A DNA stretch of 34,923 nt from Nocardioides sp. GTDB taxonomy: Bacteria > Actinomycetota > Actinomycetes > Propionibacteriales > Nocardioidaceae. The notes beneath the pieces were generated by a model that searched no databases, was not told the DNA's origin, and saw nothing but the letters and a program-made list of their open reading frames with translations. Where the stretch lies: contig NZ_JAEMSS010000023.1 in NCBI RefSeq assembly GCF_016462705.1, positions 1 to 34,923 on the forward strand. The letters run 5' to 3'. A program made the translations under genes and the position numbers. Within the stretch, counting starts at the first letter, position 1. The number at the start of each line of letters is the position of its first letter. This document shows positions 18,391 through 25,423 of this stretch, in pieces.

Positions 18391-18420
18391 AAAGTACGGA
18401 GCCGGGTCACCCCGAGGCAA
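18391..18420 (-). promoter_or_regulatory. Promoter of the TRAP/quinate-type operon
   Basis: On the minus strand, TTGCCT (18415-18420) and TACTTT (18391-18396) are 18 bases apart and resemble housekeeping -35 and -10 boxes. The start codon of dctQ follows eight bases after the -10, leaving a very short leader or none. The -35 box is part of an inverted repeat that may be the operator of the divergent LacI-type regulator. Confidence 0.6.
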
Positions 18421-18441
18421 TGGGTTGCCACATTGTTGCCA
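18416..18441. promoter_or_regulatory. Candidate operator for the LacI-type regulator
   Basis: GGCAA-TGGG-TTGCC is an inverted repeat at 18416-18429, followed by a second TTGCCA at 18436-18441. CAATG and CATTG (18418-18422 and 18431-18435) form another pair around it. The cluster covers the -35 box of the dctQ promoter and lies 20-45 bases before the regulator's own start, so one bound repressor could control both directions. The assignment is inferred from position. Confidence 0.5.
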
Positions 18442-18460
18442 GATCCTGTTTCCTGGACTG

Positions 18461-19444
18461 GTGAGCGGTCCGACCATCTACGACGTCGCCACCGCCGCGC
18501 AGGTGGCCACCTCGACGGTCTCCCGCGCGTTCTCCCAGCCGGGCCGGGTCTCCGCCGACACCCGGGAGCGGATCCTGGCGGTGGCGGCCGAGCTGGGCTA
18601 CCGCCCCAACCCGCACGCGCGGGCACTGCTGTCGGGCAAGCACCACACGGTCGCGATGGTGGTCTCCGACATCACCAACCCCCACTACTTCGACCTCATC
18701 CGGGGTGCGGAACTCCGCGCGCGGGTCTCGGAGTACACGCTGCTGCTGGTCAACGCCGAGGAGTCGCCGAGGGTCGAGTGGGAGCAGATCCAGCGCCTGT
18801 CCCCCGCCGTCGACGGGTTCGTGCTCGCGGCCAGCAGGCTCCCCGACGAGAACCTCCAGCAGGTGGCGGCGCAGCGTCCCGTCGTCCTGATGAGCCGCGA
18901 GCTGCCCGGCCTGGCGAGCGTCGTGCTCGACCACGTGGAGGGCTGCCGCCAGATCGTGGCCCACCTCGCCTCGCTCGGCCACCGCGACGTCCTCTACCTC
19001 AGCGGCCCCCGCAACTCCTGGATGGCCGCCACCCGCTGGGCGGCGTTGCGAGCCGCTGCCGAGCAGGTGGGCATCTCGGCGCGACGGCTCGGGCCGTTCA
19101 CACCGAAGGTGAGCCAGGGCGGCGCCGCCGCAGACGGGGCGGTCAACGCCGGCGCCACCGCCGTGGTCGCGCACAACGACCTGCTGGCCATCGGGGTCAT
19201 GCAGCGGCTGGCCCAGCGGGGGCTTCGGGTGCCCGAAGACGTGAGCGTGGTCGGCTTCGACGACATCTTCGCCGCCGACGTCTGCAGCCCCGGGCTGACC
19301 ACGCTGGGCGGCGCGCACGTCGACGTCGGCCGCGCCGCCGTGGAGCTGTTGCTCACGGCAGGGGTCCGCGCTCCCGACGACCAGCCCCGGGTCCTGCTCC
19401 CGACCGAGCTCGTGCTGCGCGCGTCGACGGGACCCTGCCGGTAG
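18461..19444 (+). CDS. LacI-family transcriptional regulator
   Basis: A 327-residue LacI/GalR-type repressor. The N-terminal helix-turn-helix and hinge are clear: TIYDVATAAQVATSTVSRAF at about 5-24, then ADTRERILAVAAELGYRPN and the hinge ending ARALLSG. The rest is a periplasmic-binding-protein-like effector domain with typical strands HHTVAMVVSDITNPHY, VDGFVLAAS, HRDVLYLSGP and VSVVGFDDIFAAD. The GTG at 18461 puts the helix-turn-helix at the normal distance from the N-terminus; the longer frame upstream runs through the divergent dctQ region and is rejected. It is transcribed away from the TRAP/quinate-type operon across a 78-base gap containing inverted repeats, so it probably represses that operon until a pathway metabolite binds. 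Its stop is only 7 bases from the convergent nagB stop. Confidence 0.92.
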   Translation: MSGPTIYDVATAAQVATSTVSRAFSQPGRVSADTRERILAVAAELGYRPNPHARALLSGKHHTVAMVVSDITNPHYFDLIRGAELRARVSEYTLLLVNAEESPRVEWEQIQRLSPAVDGFVLAASRLPDENLQQVAAQRPVVLMSRELPGLASVVLDHVEGCRQIVAHLASLGHRDVLYLSGPRNSWMAATRWAALRAAAEQVGISARRLGPFTPKVSQGGAAADGAVNAGATAVVAHNDLLAIGVMQRLAQRGLRVPEDVSVVGFDDIFAADVCSPGLTTLGGAHVDVGRAAVELLLTAGVRAPDDQPRVLLPTELVLRASTGPCR

Positions 19445-19451
19445 CCGCGGT

Positions 19452-20231
19452 TCAGAGCCGCTGCCAGGCGGGCTTGCCTGCGTAGACGTGGCGGTAGTGC
19501 TCGGCGTTCGCGAGCCGAGCGGCCGCGGCGGCGTCCAGCAGCACCGTGACGTGGGGGTGGAGCTGGAGGACCGACGCCGGGCAGGAGGCGGTGAGCGGCC
19601 CCTCGACCGCCGCGGCCACCGCGTCCGCCTTGCTGGCACCGGTGGCGACCAGCAGGAGGTGCCGGGCGTCGCCGATGGTGGCGAGCCCCTGGGTGAGCAC
19701 GTGCCTCGGCACCTCGTCGGGTGCGCCGAAGAAGCGGGCGTTGTCCGCCCGGGTCTGCTCGGTCAGGGTCTTGACCCGGGTGCGCGACCCCAGCGACGAG
19801 CCCGGCTCGTTGAAGGCCAGGTGCCCGTCGGTGCCGATGCCGAGCACCTGCAGGTCGACGCCGCCGAGGTCCCCGAGCAGTGCCTCGTAGGCGGAACCGG
19901 CCCGTTCGGGGTCGGCGGGGTCCGGGGCGTGCACGCGATCGGCCGGGATGCCCAGCGCGTCGGTGACGTCGCGGGCGATCGTGGCTCGGTAGGTCTGCGG
20001 GTGGCCGGCGGGCAGCCCGAGGTACTCGTCCAGCAGGACGCACCGCACGCCGGCGTACGACGGCGCGACGCCGGACTCGTGCCGGCGGACCAGCTCGCGG
20101 TAGGCCGGCACCGGGCTGGAGCCCGTGGCCAGACCCAGCACCGCGTCGGGTCGCTCGCGGACCAGCCGCTCGACGGTGTCGGCGGCGAGACGCGCCACCT
20201 CGTCGGCGGAGTGGAGCGGGACCACCTCCAT
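19452..20231 (-). CDS. nagB: Glucosamine-6-phosphate deaminase
   Basis: Converts glucosamine-6-phosphate to fructose-6-phosphate and ammonia, the last step of GlcNAc breakdown before glycolysis. The 259-residue protein has the phosphate loop LATGSSP near 34-40. The catalytic aspartate is in LLDEYLG (D68), and GIGTDGHLAFNEPGSS carries the catalytic Asp135, His137 and Glu142. The length is close to the usual 240-266. The ATG at 20231 shares one base with the nagA stop (TGATG). It is the last gene of the amino-sugar operon. No hairpin is visible in the 7-base gap before the convergent regulator gene, so read-through from either side is possible. Confidence 0.96.
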   Translation of the reverse strand: MEVVPLHSADEVARLAADTVERLVRERPDAVLGLATGSSPVPAYRELVRRHESGVAPSYAGVRCVLLDEYLGLPAGHPQTYRATIARDVTDALGIPADRVHAPDPADPERAGSAYEALLGDLGGVDLQVLGIGTDGHLAFNEPGSSLGSRTRVKTLTEQTRADNARFFGAPDEVPRHVLTQGLATIGDARHLLLVATGASKADAVAAAVEGPLTASCPASVLQLHPHVTVLLDAAAAARLANAEHYRHVYAGKPAWQRL

Positions 20232-21148
20232 CAGCGCACCTCCGCCGGGTCCAGCCCGAGGAGCCGGAGCGGGGTGGTGGTGGCGCAGGTGACCGCGTCC
20301 TCGACCGGGCACCCGGTCTGCTCGACCAGCAGGTGCAGGCAGTCGCGCAGGGAGGCCGCCGACCCGGCGAGCGTCCCGTCGGGCAGCCGCACGGTCCCGG
20401 CGGAGAGGACGACGTCGCGGTGCCCGAGCCGAGCCGGGCCGGCCGGCATGCCCAGGGCAGCGGTCGTGTCCGACACCAGGACGAACCGCTCCGGGCCGAG
20501 CGCCTGCCAGGCCGCCCGGACGAACGCCGGGTCCAGGTGGTGGCCGTCGACGATCAGGCCCGCCGCCAGCGCGGGGGTGCCCAGGGCGGCACCGACCGGT
20601 CCGGGCTCCCGGGCCTGCATCGGGGGCATCGCGTTGCCGAGGTGGGTGACGTAGGTGGCGCCCGCCTCCACGGCTGCGGCGACCTGCGCCGACGTGGCGG
20701 CGGTGTGGCCCACCGACACGACGACCCCGCGGGCCACGAGGAGCTCGACGACCTCCAGGGCACCCGGCAGCTCGGGGGCCAGGGTCACCATCGCGACGCC
20801 GGCCTCCCGCGACCAGCCGTCCACCAGGTCCGGCGACGGGTCGCGCAGCCACTCCTCGGGGTGCGCGCCCTTGCGCGCCGGGGCCAGCATCGGGCCCTCG
20901 AGGTGCAGCCCGAGCGGGGTGGCTCCGGACCATCCCCGGGGTGGGCCGGCGGCGAGCACCGCCAGGGCGCGGGCCGGCACCGCCGGGTCGCTGGTGACCA
21001 CCGTCGGCAGGAACGCGGCGACGCCGTACGCCGGCAGCGCGGCGGCGACGTCCCACAGCCGGTCGGGATCGGAGGTGAGGTCGTGCCCGGCGGCGCCGTT
21101 GACCTGCAGGTCGACCAGGCCGGGCAGCTCGAGGGCCGCGCTGGTCAC
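20231..21148 (-). CDS. nagA: N-acetylglucosamine-6-phosphate deacetylase, short form
   Basis: Removes the acetyl group from GlcNAc-6-phosphate to feed NagB. The TIM-barrel core is complete: LPGLVDLQVNGAAGHD opens the barrel, and the metal-binding Glu84 is in LHLEGPM. Histidines follow at about 148 (SVGHTAA) and 169 (YVTHLGNAM), with the substrate loop DGHHLDP and the catalytic Asp at about 227 (LVSDTTAA). At 305 residues it is about 75 shorter than typical NagA. The usual 40-50 residues before the PGxxDxQxNG strand are absent. The C-terminal strands after the TTTPLRLLGL helix, which complete the small beta-sandwich domain, are also absent. The GTG start overlaps the kinase stop (GTGA). All active-site residues remain, so it may still work. 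Confidence 0.92.
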   Translation of the reverse strand: MTSAALELPGLVDLQVNGAAGHDLTSDPDRLWDVAAALPAYGVAAFLPTVVTSDPAVPARALAVLAAGPPRGWSGATPLGLHLEGPMLAPARKGAHPEEWLRDPSPDLVDGWSREAGVAMVTLAPELPGALEVVELLVARGVVVSVGHTAATSAQVAAAVEAGATYVTHLGNAMPPMQAREPGPVGAALGTPALAAGLIVDGHHLDPAFVRAAWQALGPERFVLVSDTTAALGMPAGPARLGHRDVVLSAGTVRLPDGTLAGSAASLRDCLHLLVEQTGCPVEDAVTCATTTPLRLLGLDPAEVR

Positions 21149-22047
21149 GGCCGCCCCAGCAGCGCCGCGCCGATCGCGGCGACGGGCTGGCCCTCGGGCA
21201 CGACCCGCAGCCTGGCGGCGAGGTCCAGCGAGGCGAGGAAGGGGGACGACGCGGCCTGCCGGCGCAGCGCCTCGGCCACGTGGTCGACCAGCACCTGCCC
21301 GAGGTGGGCGACCCCGCCGCCGAGCACGACCGTCTGCGGGTCGACGCTGAGGGCGAGGGTGCGCACGGCGTCGGCCACGCCGGCGCTGAACCGGTCGCGG
21401 ACCGCGATCGCCGCGGGGTCACCAGCGGCCGCGGCCGCGAAGAGGGCCTGGGCGGCGGGCCGGTCCCCCGACGGCCAGGCCGCCGCGAGTGCCGAGCCGG
21501 AGGCCACGGTCTCGAGGCAGCCCCGCTGACCGCACCGGCACAGCGCGCCGGCCGGGTCGACCGGCACGTGCCCGACCTCGCCGGCCGCGCCGGTCGCGCC
21601 CCGCCGGACCCGGCCGTCGATCGCGATCCCGGCGGCCAGCCCGGTGCCGATGGAGAGGTAGACCAGGTCCTGGATGCCGCTCAGGGCGACGGCGCCGAGG
21701 GTGGCCGCGTTGACGTCGTTCTCGACGTGCACGGGCAGCGAGCAGCGCTCCTCGAGCAGGGCGCGCAGCGACAGCCGGTCTCCGTTGAGGCCGAGGTTGA
21801 CCGCGTGCTGCACCTCGCCGCCCACGTGGTCCACCAGCCCCGGGATGCCGACCCCGACCGAGCCCGCTGCGGCGCCGCCGCCGAGGTCGGCGACGACCCG
21901 GGCGGCGGTGTCGATGACGCCGGCGGCGCCGGGCGCGGTGGCCTGCAGCTCCTGGGCCTGCACGTGCCCGTCGGGGTCGACGAGGACGCCGAGCGTCTTC
22001 GTCGCCCCGATGTCGAGGCCGATCAGGCCGGGTCCGTTCGCGGTCAT
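21145..22047 (-). CDS. ROK-family sugar kinase, probable N-acetylglucosamine kinase
   Basis: ATP-dependent kinase of the ROK family, 300 residues. It has the phosphate loop LIGLDIGATKT (Asp12) and the catalytic Asp111 in VENDVNAA. The second phosphate motif is LSIGTGLAAG. The sugar/zinc segment GEVGHVPVDPAG is followed by the cysteine motif CRCGQRGCLET (Cys170, 172, 177). There is no N-terminal helix-turn-helix, so it is a kinase and not a repressor. In this operon it should phosphorylate GlcNAc released by NagZ; ROK glucokinases have the same motifs, so the substrate rests on context. Start and stop overlap the flanking genes by four bases each (22044-22047 and 21145-21148). Confidence 0.9.
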   Translation of the reverse strand: MTANGPGLIGLDIGATKTLGVLVDPDGHVQAQELQATAPGAAGVIDTAARVVADLGGGAAAGSVGVGIPGLVDHVGGEVQHAVNLGLNGDRLSLRALLEERCSLPVHVENDVNAATLGAVALSGIQDLVYLSIGTGLAAGIAIDGRVRRGATGAAGEVGHVPVDPAGALCRCGQRGCLETVASGSALAAAWPSGDRPAAQALFAAAAAGDPAAIAVRDRFSAGVADAVRTLALSVDPQTVVLGGGVAHLGQVLVDHVAEALRRQAASSPFLASLDLAARLRVVPEGQPVAAIGAALLGRP

Positions 22048-23468
22048 CGGTCCCACCCTGCCGACCTCAGCAGCTCCTCGACGGCAGACCTGCCGGGGCG
22101 GGACCAGCCGCGCGAGCAGATCCTCGGCAGCCCGGTCGTCGCGGGACCCGGCCAGCCCCACTCGACGACCACGGCGTCCCGGCCGGCCACCCGGGCCAGC
22201 GCCTCGGCGACGTGCGGCTGACGGTGCGCGTCCCGCACCTGGACCACGAGCGGCAGGGCCGGGAGCCCGTCGGGCAGCTCGTCGAACGGCCCGTCGACCG
22301 GCAGTCCCCACGGGACGTCGCCGACCGCGATCGTGCCGGGCGAGTCGACCCGGACGACCCGGGCGCCGCGCAGGTCGGGAAGCGTCCCCTCGAGGGTGAC
22401 CGCCGCAGCGGCCCCCGCCCGCAGCAGCACGGGGTCGGCCTCGTCGTACCGCTGGCCGGGGGCCGGCCGCGGCAGGGCGGCGACCCGGCCTGCGGCCTCG
22501 GCCAGCCGCTCCTCGGGCAGCCGGCCGTCGTGCACGGCAGCGACGATCGCGGCCTGCACGTCGCGCACCAGCCGGACCTCGGCGTCGGCCGCGCCGGGGT
22601 CGGCGCCGAGGCAGAGCAGGTCGCAGCCGGCGGCGAGGGCGAGCACCGCGGCCCCCGGGATGCCGATGGCCGCCGAGGCACCGGCCATGTCGAGGGCGTC
22701 GCTGACCAGGACGCCGGTGAAGCCCAGCTCGTCGCGGAGCCTCGCCAGAGCGGTGGCACTGAGCGTCGCCGGCCGGTCGGGGTCCCAGGCGGGCACTACG
22801 ATGTGCGCGGTCATCACCGCGGCCACTCCGGCCTCGACCGCGGCGCGGAACGGCGCCAGCTCCCGGCGGTGCAGCAGCGCGTCGCCGGCGTCGAGCCGGG
22901 GCAGGTCGAGGTGGCTGTCCAGGTCGGTGTCGCCGTGGCCGGGCCAGTGCTTGACGCAGGCGGCCGCTCCGGCCCCCTGGACTCCTCCGGTCCAGGCGGC
23001 CACGTGGGCGGCGACCCGGTCCGGATCGGTGCCGAAGCTGCGGGTGCCGATCACGGGGTTGTCGGGGCGGCTGTTGACGTCGGCGACCGGGGCCAGGGTC
23101 ATGGTGACCCCGAGCGCGGCCAGCTCGGACCCGATCTGCCGGCCCACCTGGCGGGTGAGGGCGAGGTCGTCGGCCGCGCCGAGCGCGAGGGCACCCAGCA
23201 CGGGGCTCCCCTCGGCGGCGTGCAGCCGGGTGACGTCGCCACCTTCCTCGTCGACCGCCACGACCGCGCCGGCGACCTCGTTGATGGCGGCGGTGAGCGC
23301 GGCCACGGCGTCGGGTCCGTCCGCCGTGTTGGCGCCGTACAGGCACACCCCGCCGAGGCCCTCGTCGAGGAGCCGGCGTGGCCCGTCGCCCAGCGACGTC
23401 CCGCCGAACCCGGGCAGCAGCACGGCCAGGGCCGCGCGCTCGAGGCTGCTCATCCCTGCACCGGTCAT
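22044..23468 (-). CDS. nagZ: Cytoplasmic glycoside hydrolase family 3 beta-N-acetylhexosaminidase
   Basis: Cleaves terminal beta-linked GlcNAc. The GH3 NagZ-type barrel shows KHWPGHGDTDLDSHLDLP from residue 173, holding the substrate-binding Lys-His and the family's catalytic His-Asp loop. The nucleophile is Asp257 in VLVSDALDM. There is no signal peptide, so it acts inside the cell on imported disaccharide or cell-wall fragments. At 474 residues it has a C-terminal extension of about 130 beyond the NagZ core, which may help form a reduced second domain. Some actinobacterial GH3 enzymes of this type act as phosphorylases, and the sequence alone does not separate these. The ATG at 23468 overlaps the permease stop (ATGA); the ATG at 23453 is a less likely alternative. 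Confidence 0.9.
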   Translation of the reverse strand: MTGAGMSSLERAALAVLLPGFGGTSLGDGPRRLLDEGLGGVCLYGANTADGPDAVAALTAAINEVAGAVVAVDEEGGDVTRLHAAEGSPVLGALALGAADDLALTRQVGRQIGSELAALGVTMTLAPVADVNSRPDNPVIGTRSFGTDPDRVAAHVAAWTGGVQGAGAAACVKHWPGHGDTDLDSHLDLPRLDAGDALLHRRELAPFRAAVEAGVAAVMTAHIVVPAWDPDRPATLSATALARLRDELGFTGVLVSDALDMAGASAAIGIPGAAVLALAAGCDLLCLGADPGAADAEVRLVRDVQAAIVAAVHDGRLPEERLAEAAGRVAALPRPAPGQRYDEADPVLLRAGAAAAVTLEGTLPDLRGARVVRVDSPGTIAVGDVPWGLPVDGPFDELPDGLPALPLVVQVRDAHRQPHVAEALARVAGRDAVVVEWGWPGPATTGLPRICSRGWSRPGRSAVEELLRSAGWDR

Positions 23469-24304
23469 CCCTTCACCGCGCCCGCGGTGAGGCCGCTGAC
23501 CATCCGGCCCTGGACGATGAGGAAGAAGACGACCACCGGGATCGCGATCAGCGTCGAGCCCGCCATGATCGCGCCCCAGTCCGTACCGCGGTTGACGTCG
23601 ACGAACCCGCTCAGCCACAGGGGCAGGGTGCGCCGGTCCTCGCGGGTCATGACGACCACGGCGAGGGTGAACTCGTTCCAGGCCTGGATGAACCCGAAGA
23701 CGCCGGTGGCCACCAGGCCCGGCGCGAGGAGCGGGAAGGTCACCCGGCGGAACGCCCCGAAGCGCGAGCAGCCGTCCATCATCGCCGCTTCCTCGAGCTC
23801 GTAGGGCACTCCCGCGACGAAGCCGCGCAGCACCCAGATCGTGAACGGCAGCACGCTGGCGACGTAGACCAGGGTCAGGCCGGCGACGGTGTTGAGCAGG
23901 TCGAAGCCCTCGAGCATCTTGTACTGGCTGATGAACAGCGCCTCGACGGGGATCATCTGCACCAGCAGCAGGGTGACGATGAAGCCCTTGCGGCCGCGGA
24001 ACCGGAACCGGCTCACCGCCAGCGCGGCCAGGAACCCGAAGGCCAGCGCGACCGTGACGGTCAGCAGCGTGACCGCCAGGCTGATGAGCAGGGCGTCACC
24101 GAACGCGTCTCCGGAGAGGACCCGGCGGTAGTTCGCCAGCGTCCCGTTGAGGGGAGTGAACGTCGGCTCGGGCGCGCGGATCTCGTTGCGGGGCAGCAGC
24201 GAGGTGTTGACCATCCAGTAGACCGGAAAGGCGCACACCGCGAGCACCAGCAGCCCGACCAGGTCGGCCAGGATGCGGGCGGGGGTGGAGGTGCGGCGGG
24301 CCAT
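23465..24304 (-). CDS. Sugar ABC transporter permease (MalG-type)
   Basis: One of two inner-membrane subunits of a carbohydrate importer (binding-protein-dependent, CUT1-like). The 279 residues contain six hydrophobic segments. The cytoplasmic EAA loop is ELEEAAMMDGCSRFGAFRRV around residues 175-194, followed by the usual FPLLAPG. The N-terminus FPVYWMVNTSLLP and the C-terminal VQGRMVSGLTAGAVKG are classic for MalG/LacG-type permeases. It overlaps the upstream permease by one base and nagZ by four. No ATPase gene is in the operon, so a shared ATPase such as MsiK must be encoded elsewhere. Confidence 0.94.
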   Translation of the reverse strand: MARRTSTPARILADLVGLLVLAVCAFPVYWMVNTSLLPRNEIRAPEPTFTPLNGTLANYRRVLSGDAFGDALLISLAVTLLTVTVALAFGFLAALAVSRFRFRGRKGFIVTLLLVQMIPVEALFISQYKMLEGFDLLNTVAGLTLVYVASVLPFTIWVLRGFVAGVPYELEEAAMMDGCSRFGAFRRVTFPLLAPGLVATGVFGFIQAWNEFTLAVVVMTREDRRTLPLWLSGFVDVNRGTDWGAIMAGSTLIAIPVVVFFLIVQGRMVSGLTAGAVKG

Positions 24305-25284
24305 CAGCGGGCGGTCCCCTCGAGCTCGTCGAGCTCCTCCTGGCGGAGCATCGTGCGGACGTACGGCGCGGTGAGCACCACGGTGAGCGCGAGCATGAAA
24401 ATCGCGACCGCCGCCGCGGTGCCGAAGTCACCGCCGGCGATGCCGAGGCGGTAGATGTGGGTGCCCAGCAGGTTGGTCTCGCGGGTGACGCCGCCGGCCT
24501 CCTGGAGGACGTAGATCTGGGTGAAGACCCGCAGCCCCCAGATGATCTCGAGCAGTCCGACGACCAGCAGCACCGGCCGGATGCTCGGCAGCACGATGTG
24601 CCGCAGCCGCTGCCAGCCGTTCGCACCGTCGAGCTCGGCCGCCTCGACCAGGTCCTCGGAGACCTGGGTCAGCGCGGCGTAGCCGGTGAAGGCCACGAAC
24701 GGCACGCTCATCCAGACCACGATCACCGTCGCCACGAAGAAGAAGGACAACGGCTCGAGCAGCCAGGAGTGCCCCTCGTAGTCGCCGCCCAGCCGGGTGA
24801 GCAGCCAGTTGACGATGCCGTACTGGGTGTCGAACAGCCACTGCCACACGGTGAGCGCCGCCAGCACCGGCATCGCCCAGGCCAGCAGCAGCCCCGTCTG
24901 AGCCAGCAGCCGGACCGGCTTCGACATCCGGGTCATCAGGAGCGCGACGCCCATGCCGATGACGAGGGTGAGCCCGGCGTTCACCACGCAGAAGACCAGT
25001 GAGCGGACGACGACCTTCCAGAGGTAGGCCTGCCCGAGGAGCTCGCGGTAGTTGTCCAGGCCCACCCACTCGGCCGGCGCCCCGAACTGCTGGGCCAGGC
25101 CGAACTCCTGGAGCGAGAGCTGCACCTGGCGCAGCACCGGGTAGCCCAGCGCCAGGCCGAGCGCGACGACCGCCGGGACGACCAGGACGTAGGGCAGCAG
25201 CGGCCCGCGCCGTCGTGGCGGACGCGGCCGGCGTTCGGGAGTCGCGGCCGGGAGACCGGCGGGCAGGCTCCGGGTGGCGGCCAT
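24304..25284 (-). CDS. Sugar ABC transporter permease (MalF-type)
   Basis: The second permease of the amino-sugar importer, 326 residues. A basic proline/arginine-rich tail at the N-terminus precedes six hydrophobic segments beginning PYVLVVPAVVALGLALGYPV. The EAA loop reads DLVEAAELDGANGWQRLRHI near 225-244, followed by VLPSIRP. The ATG at 25284 is chosen because AGGAGGAA lies just upstream at good spacing; an ATG at 25317 is in frame but has no such site and falls in the 11-bp repeats. It shares one base with the MalG-type gene. The gap to the binding-protein gene carries a strong hairpin, which may lower permease expression relative to the receptor. Confidence 0.94.
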   Translation of the reverse strand: MAATRSLPAGLPAATPERRPRPPRRRGPLLPYVLVVPAVVALGLALGYPVLRQVQLSLQEFGLAQQFGAPAEWVGLDNYRELLGQAYLWKVVVRSLVFCVVNAGLTLVIGMGVALLMTRMSKPVRLLAQTGLLLAWAMPVLAALTVWQWLFDTQYGIVNWLLTRLGGDYEGHSWLLEPLSFFFVATVIVVWMSVPFVAFTGYAALTQVSEDLVEAAELDGANGWQRLRHIVLPSIRPVLLVVGLLEIIWGLRVFTQIYVLQEAGGVTRETNLLGTHIYRLGIAGGDFGTAAAVAIFMLALTVVLTAPYVRTMLRQEELDELEGTAR

Positions 25285-25302
25285 GACCTTCCTCCTCTCT
25301 GG

Positions 25303-25346
25303 CCTCGTCCGGCTCATGTCTGGCTCTTGTCTGCCTCTTGTCTGGC
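25303..25346 (-). repeat. Four 11-bp tandem repeats before the permease genes
   Basis: Read on the minus strand, GCCAGACAAGA, GGCAGACAAGA, GCCAGACATGA and GCCGGACGAGG follow one another without gaps, ending about 18 bases before the permease start. The period equals about one helical turn. The units could be a regulator or RNA-binding site or a by-product of slippage. Confidence 0.7.
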
Positions 25347-25370
25347 ACGGCTCTCGGGCAGCGTCACACA

Positions 25371-25402
25371 GCCGGGGCGGTCGTGGGAGTGACCGCCCCG
25401 GC
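25371..25402 (-). terminator. 12-bp perfect hairpin between binding-protein and permease genes
   Basis: GCCGGGGCGGTC and GACCGCCCCGGC form a 12-base perfect stem around an eight-base loop, 21 bases after the binding-protein stop. No T-run follows. In ABC sugar operons such hairpins commonly act as partial terminators or 3'-end stabilisers, giving more receptor than permease; that role is inferred. Confidence 0.75.
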
Positions 25403-25423
25403 GGTACGACGGTGCCCCGAGCT

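Noticed and set aside
18461..19444. LacI-type gene as regulator of the nag operon
   Set aside because: It is convergent with nagB but divergent, with a shared operator-like region, from the TRAP/quinate-type operon; the nag cluster has its own ROK regulator.
19445..19451. Terminator between the LacI-type gene and nagB
   Set aside because: Only seven bases separate the stops and no inverted repeat is visible there.
25314..25346. DasR-type operator sites before the transport genes
   Set aside because: The 11-bp repeats lack the inverted TGGTCTAGACCA-like palindrome expected for DasR, and no such palindrome was seen in the nag cluster.
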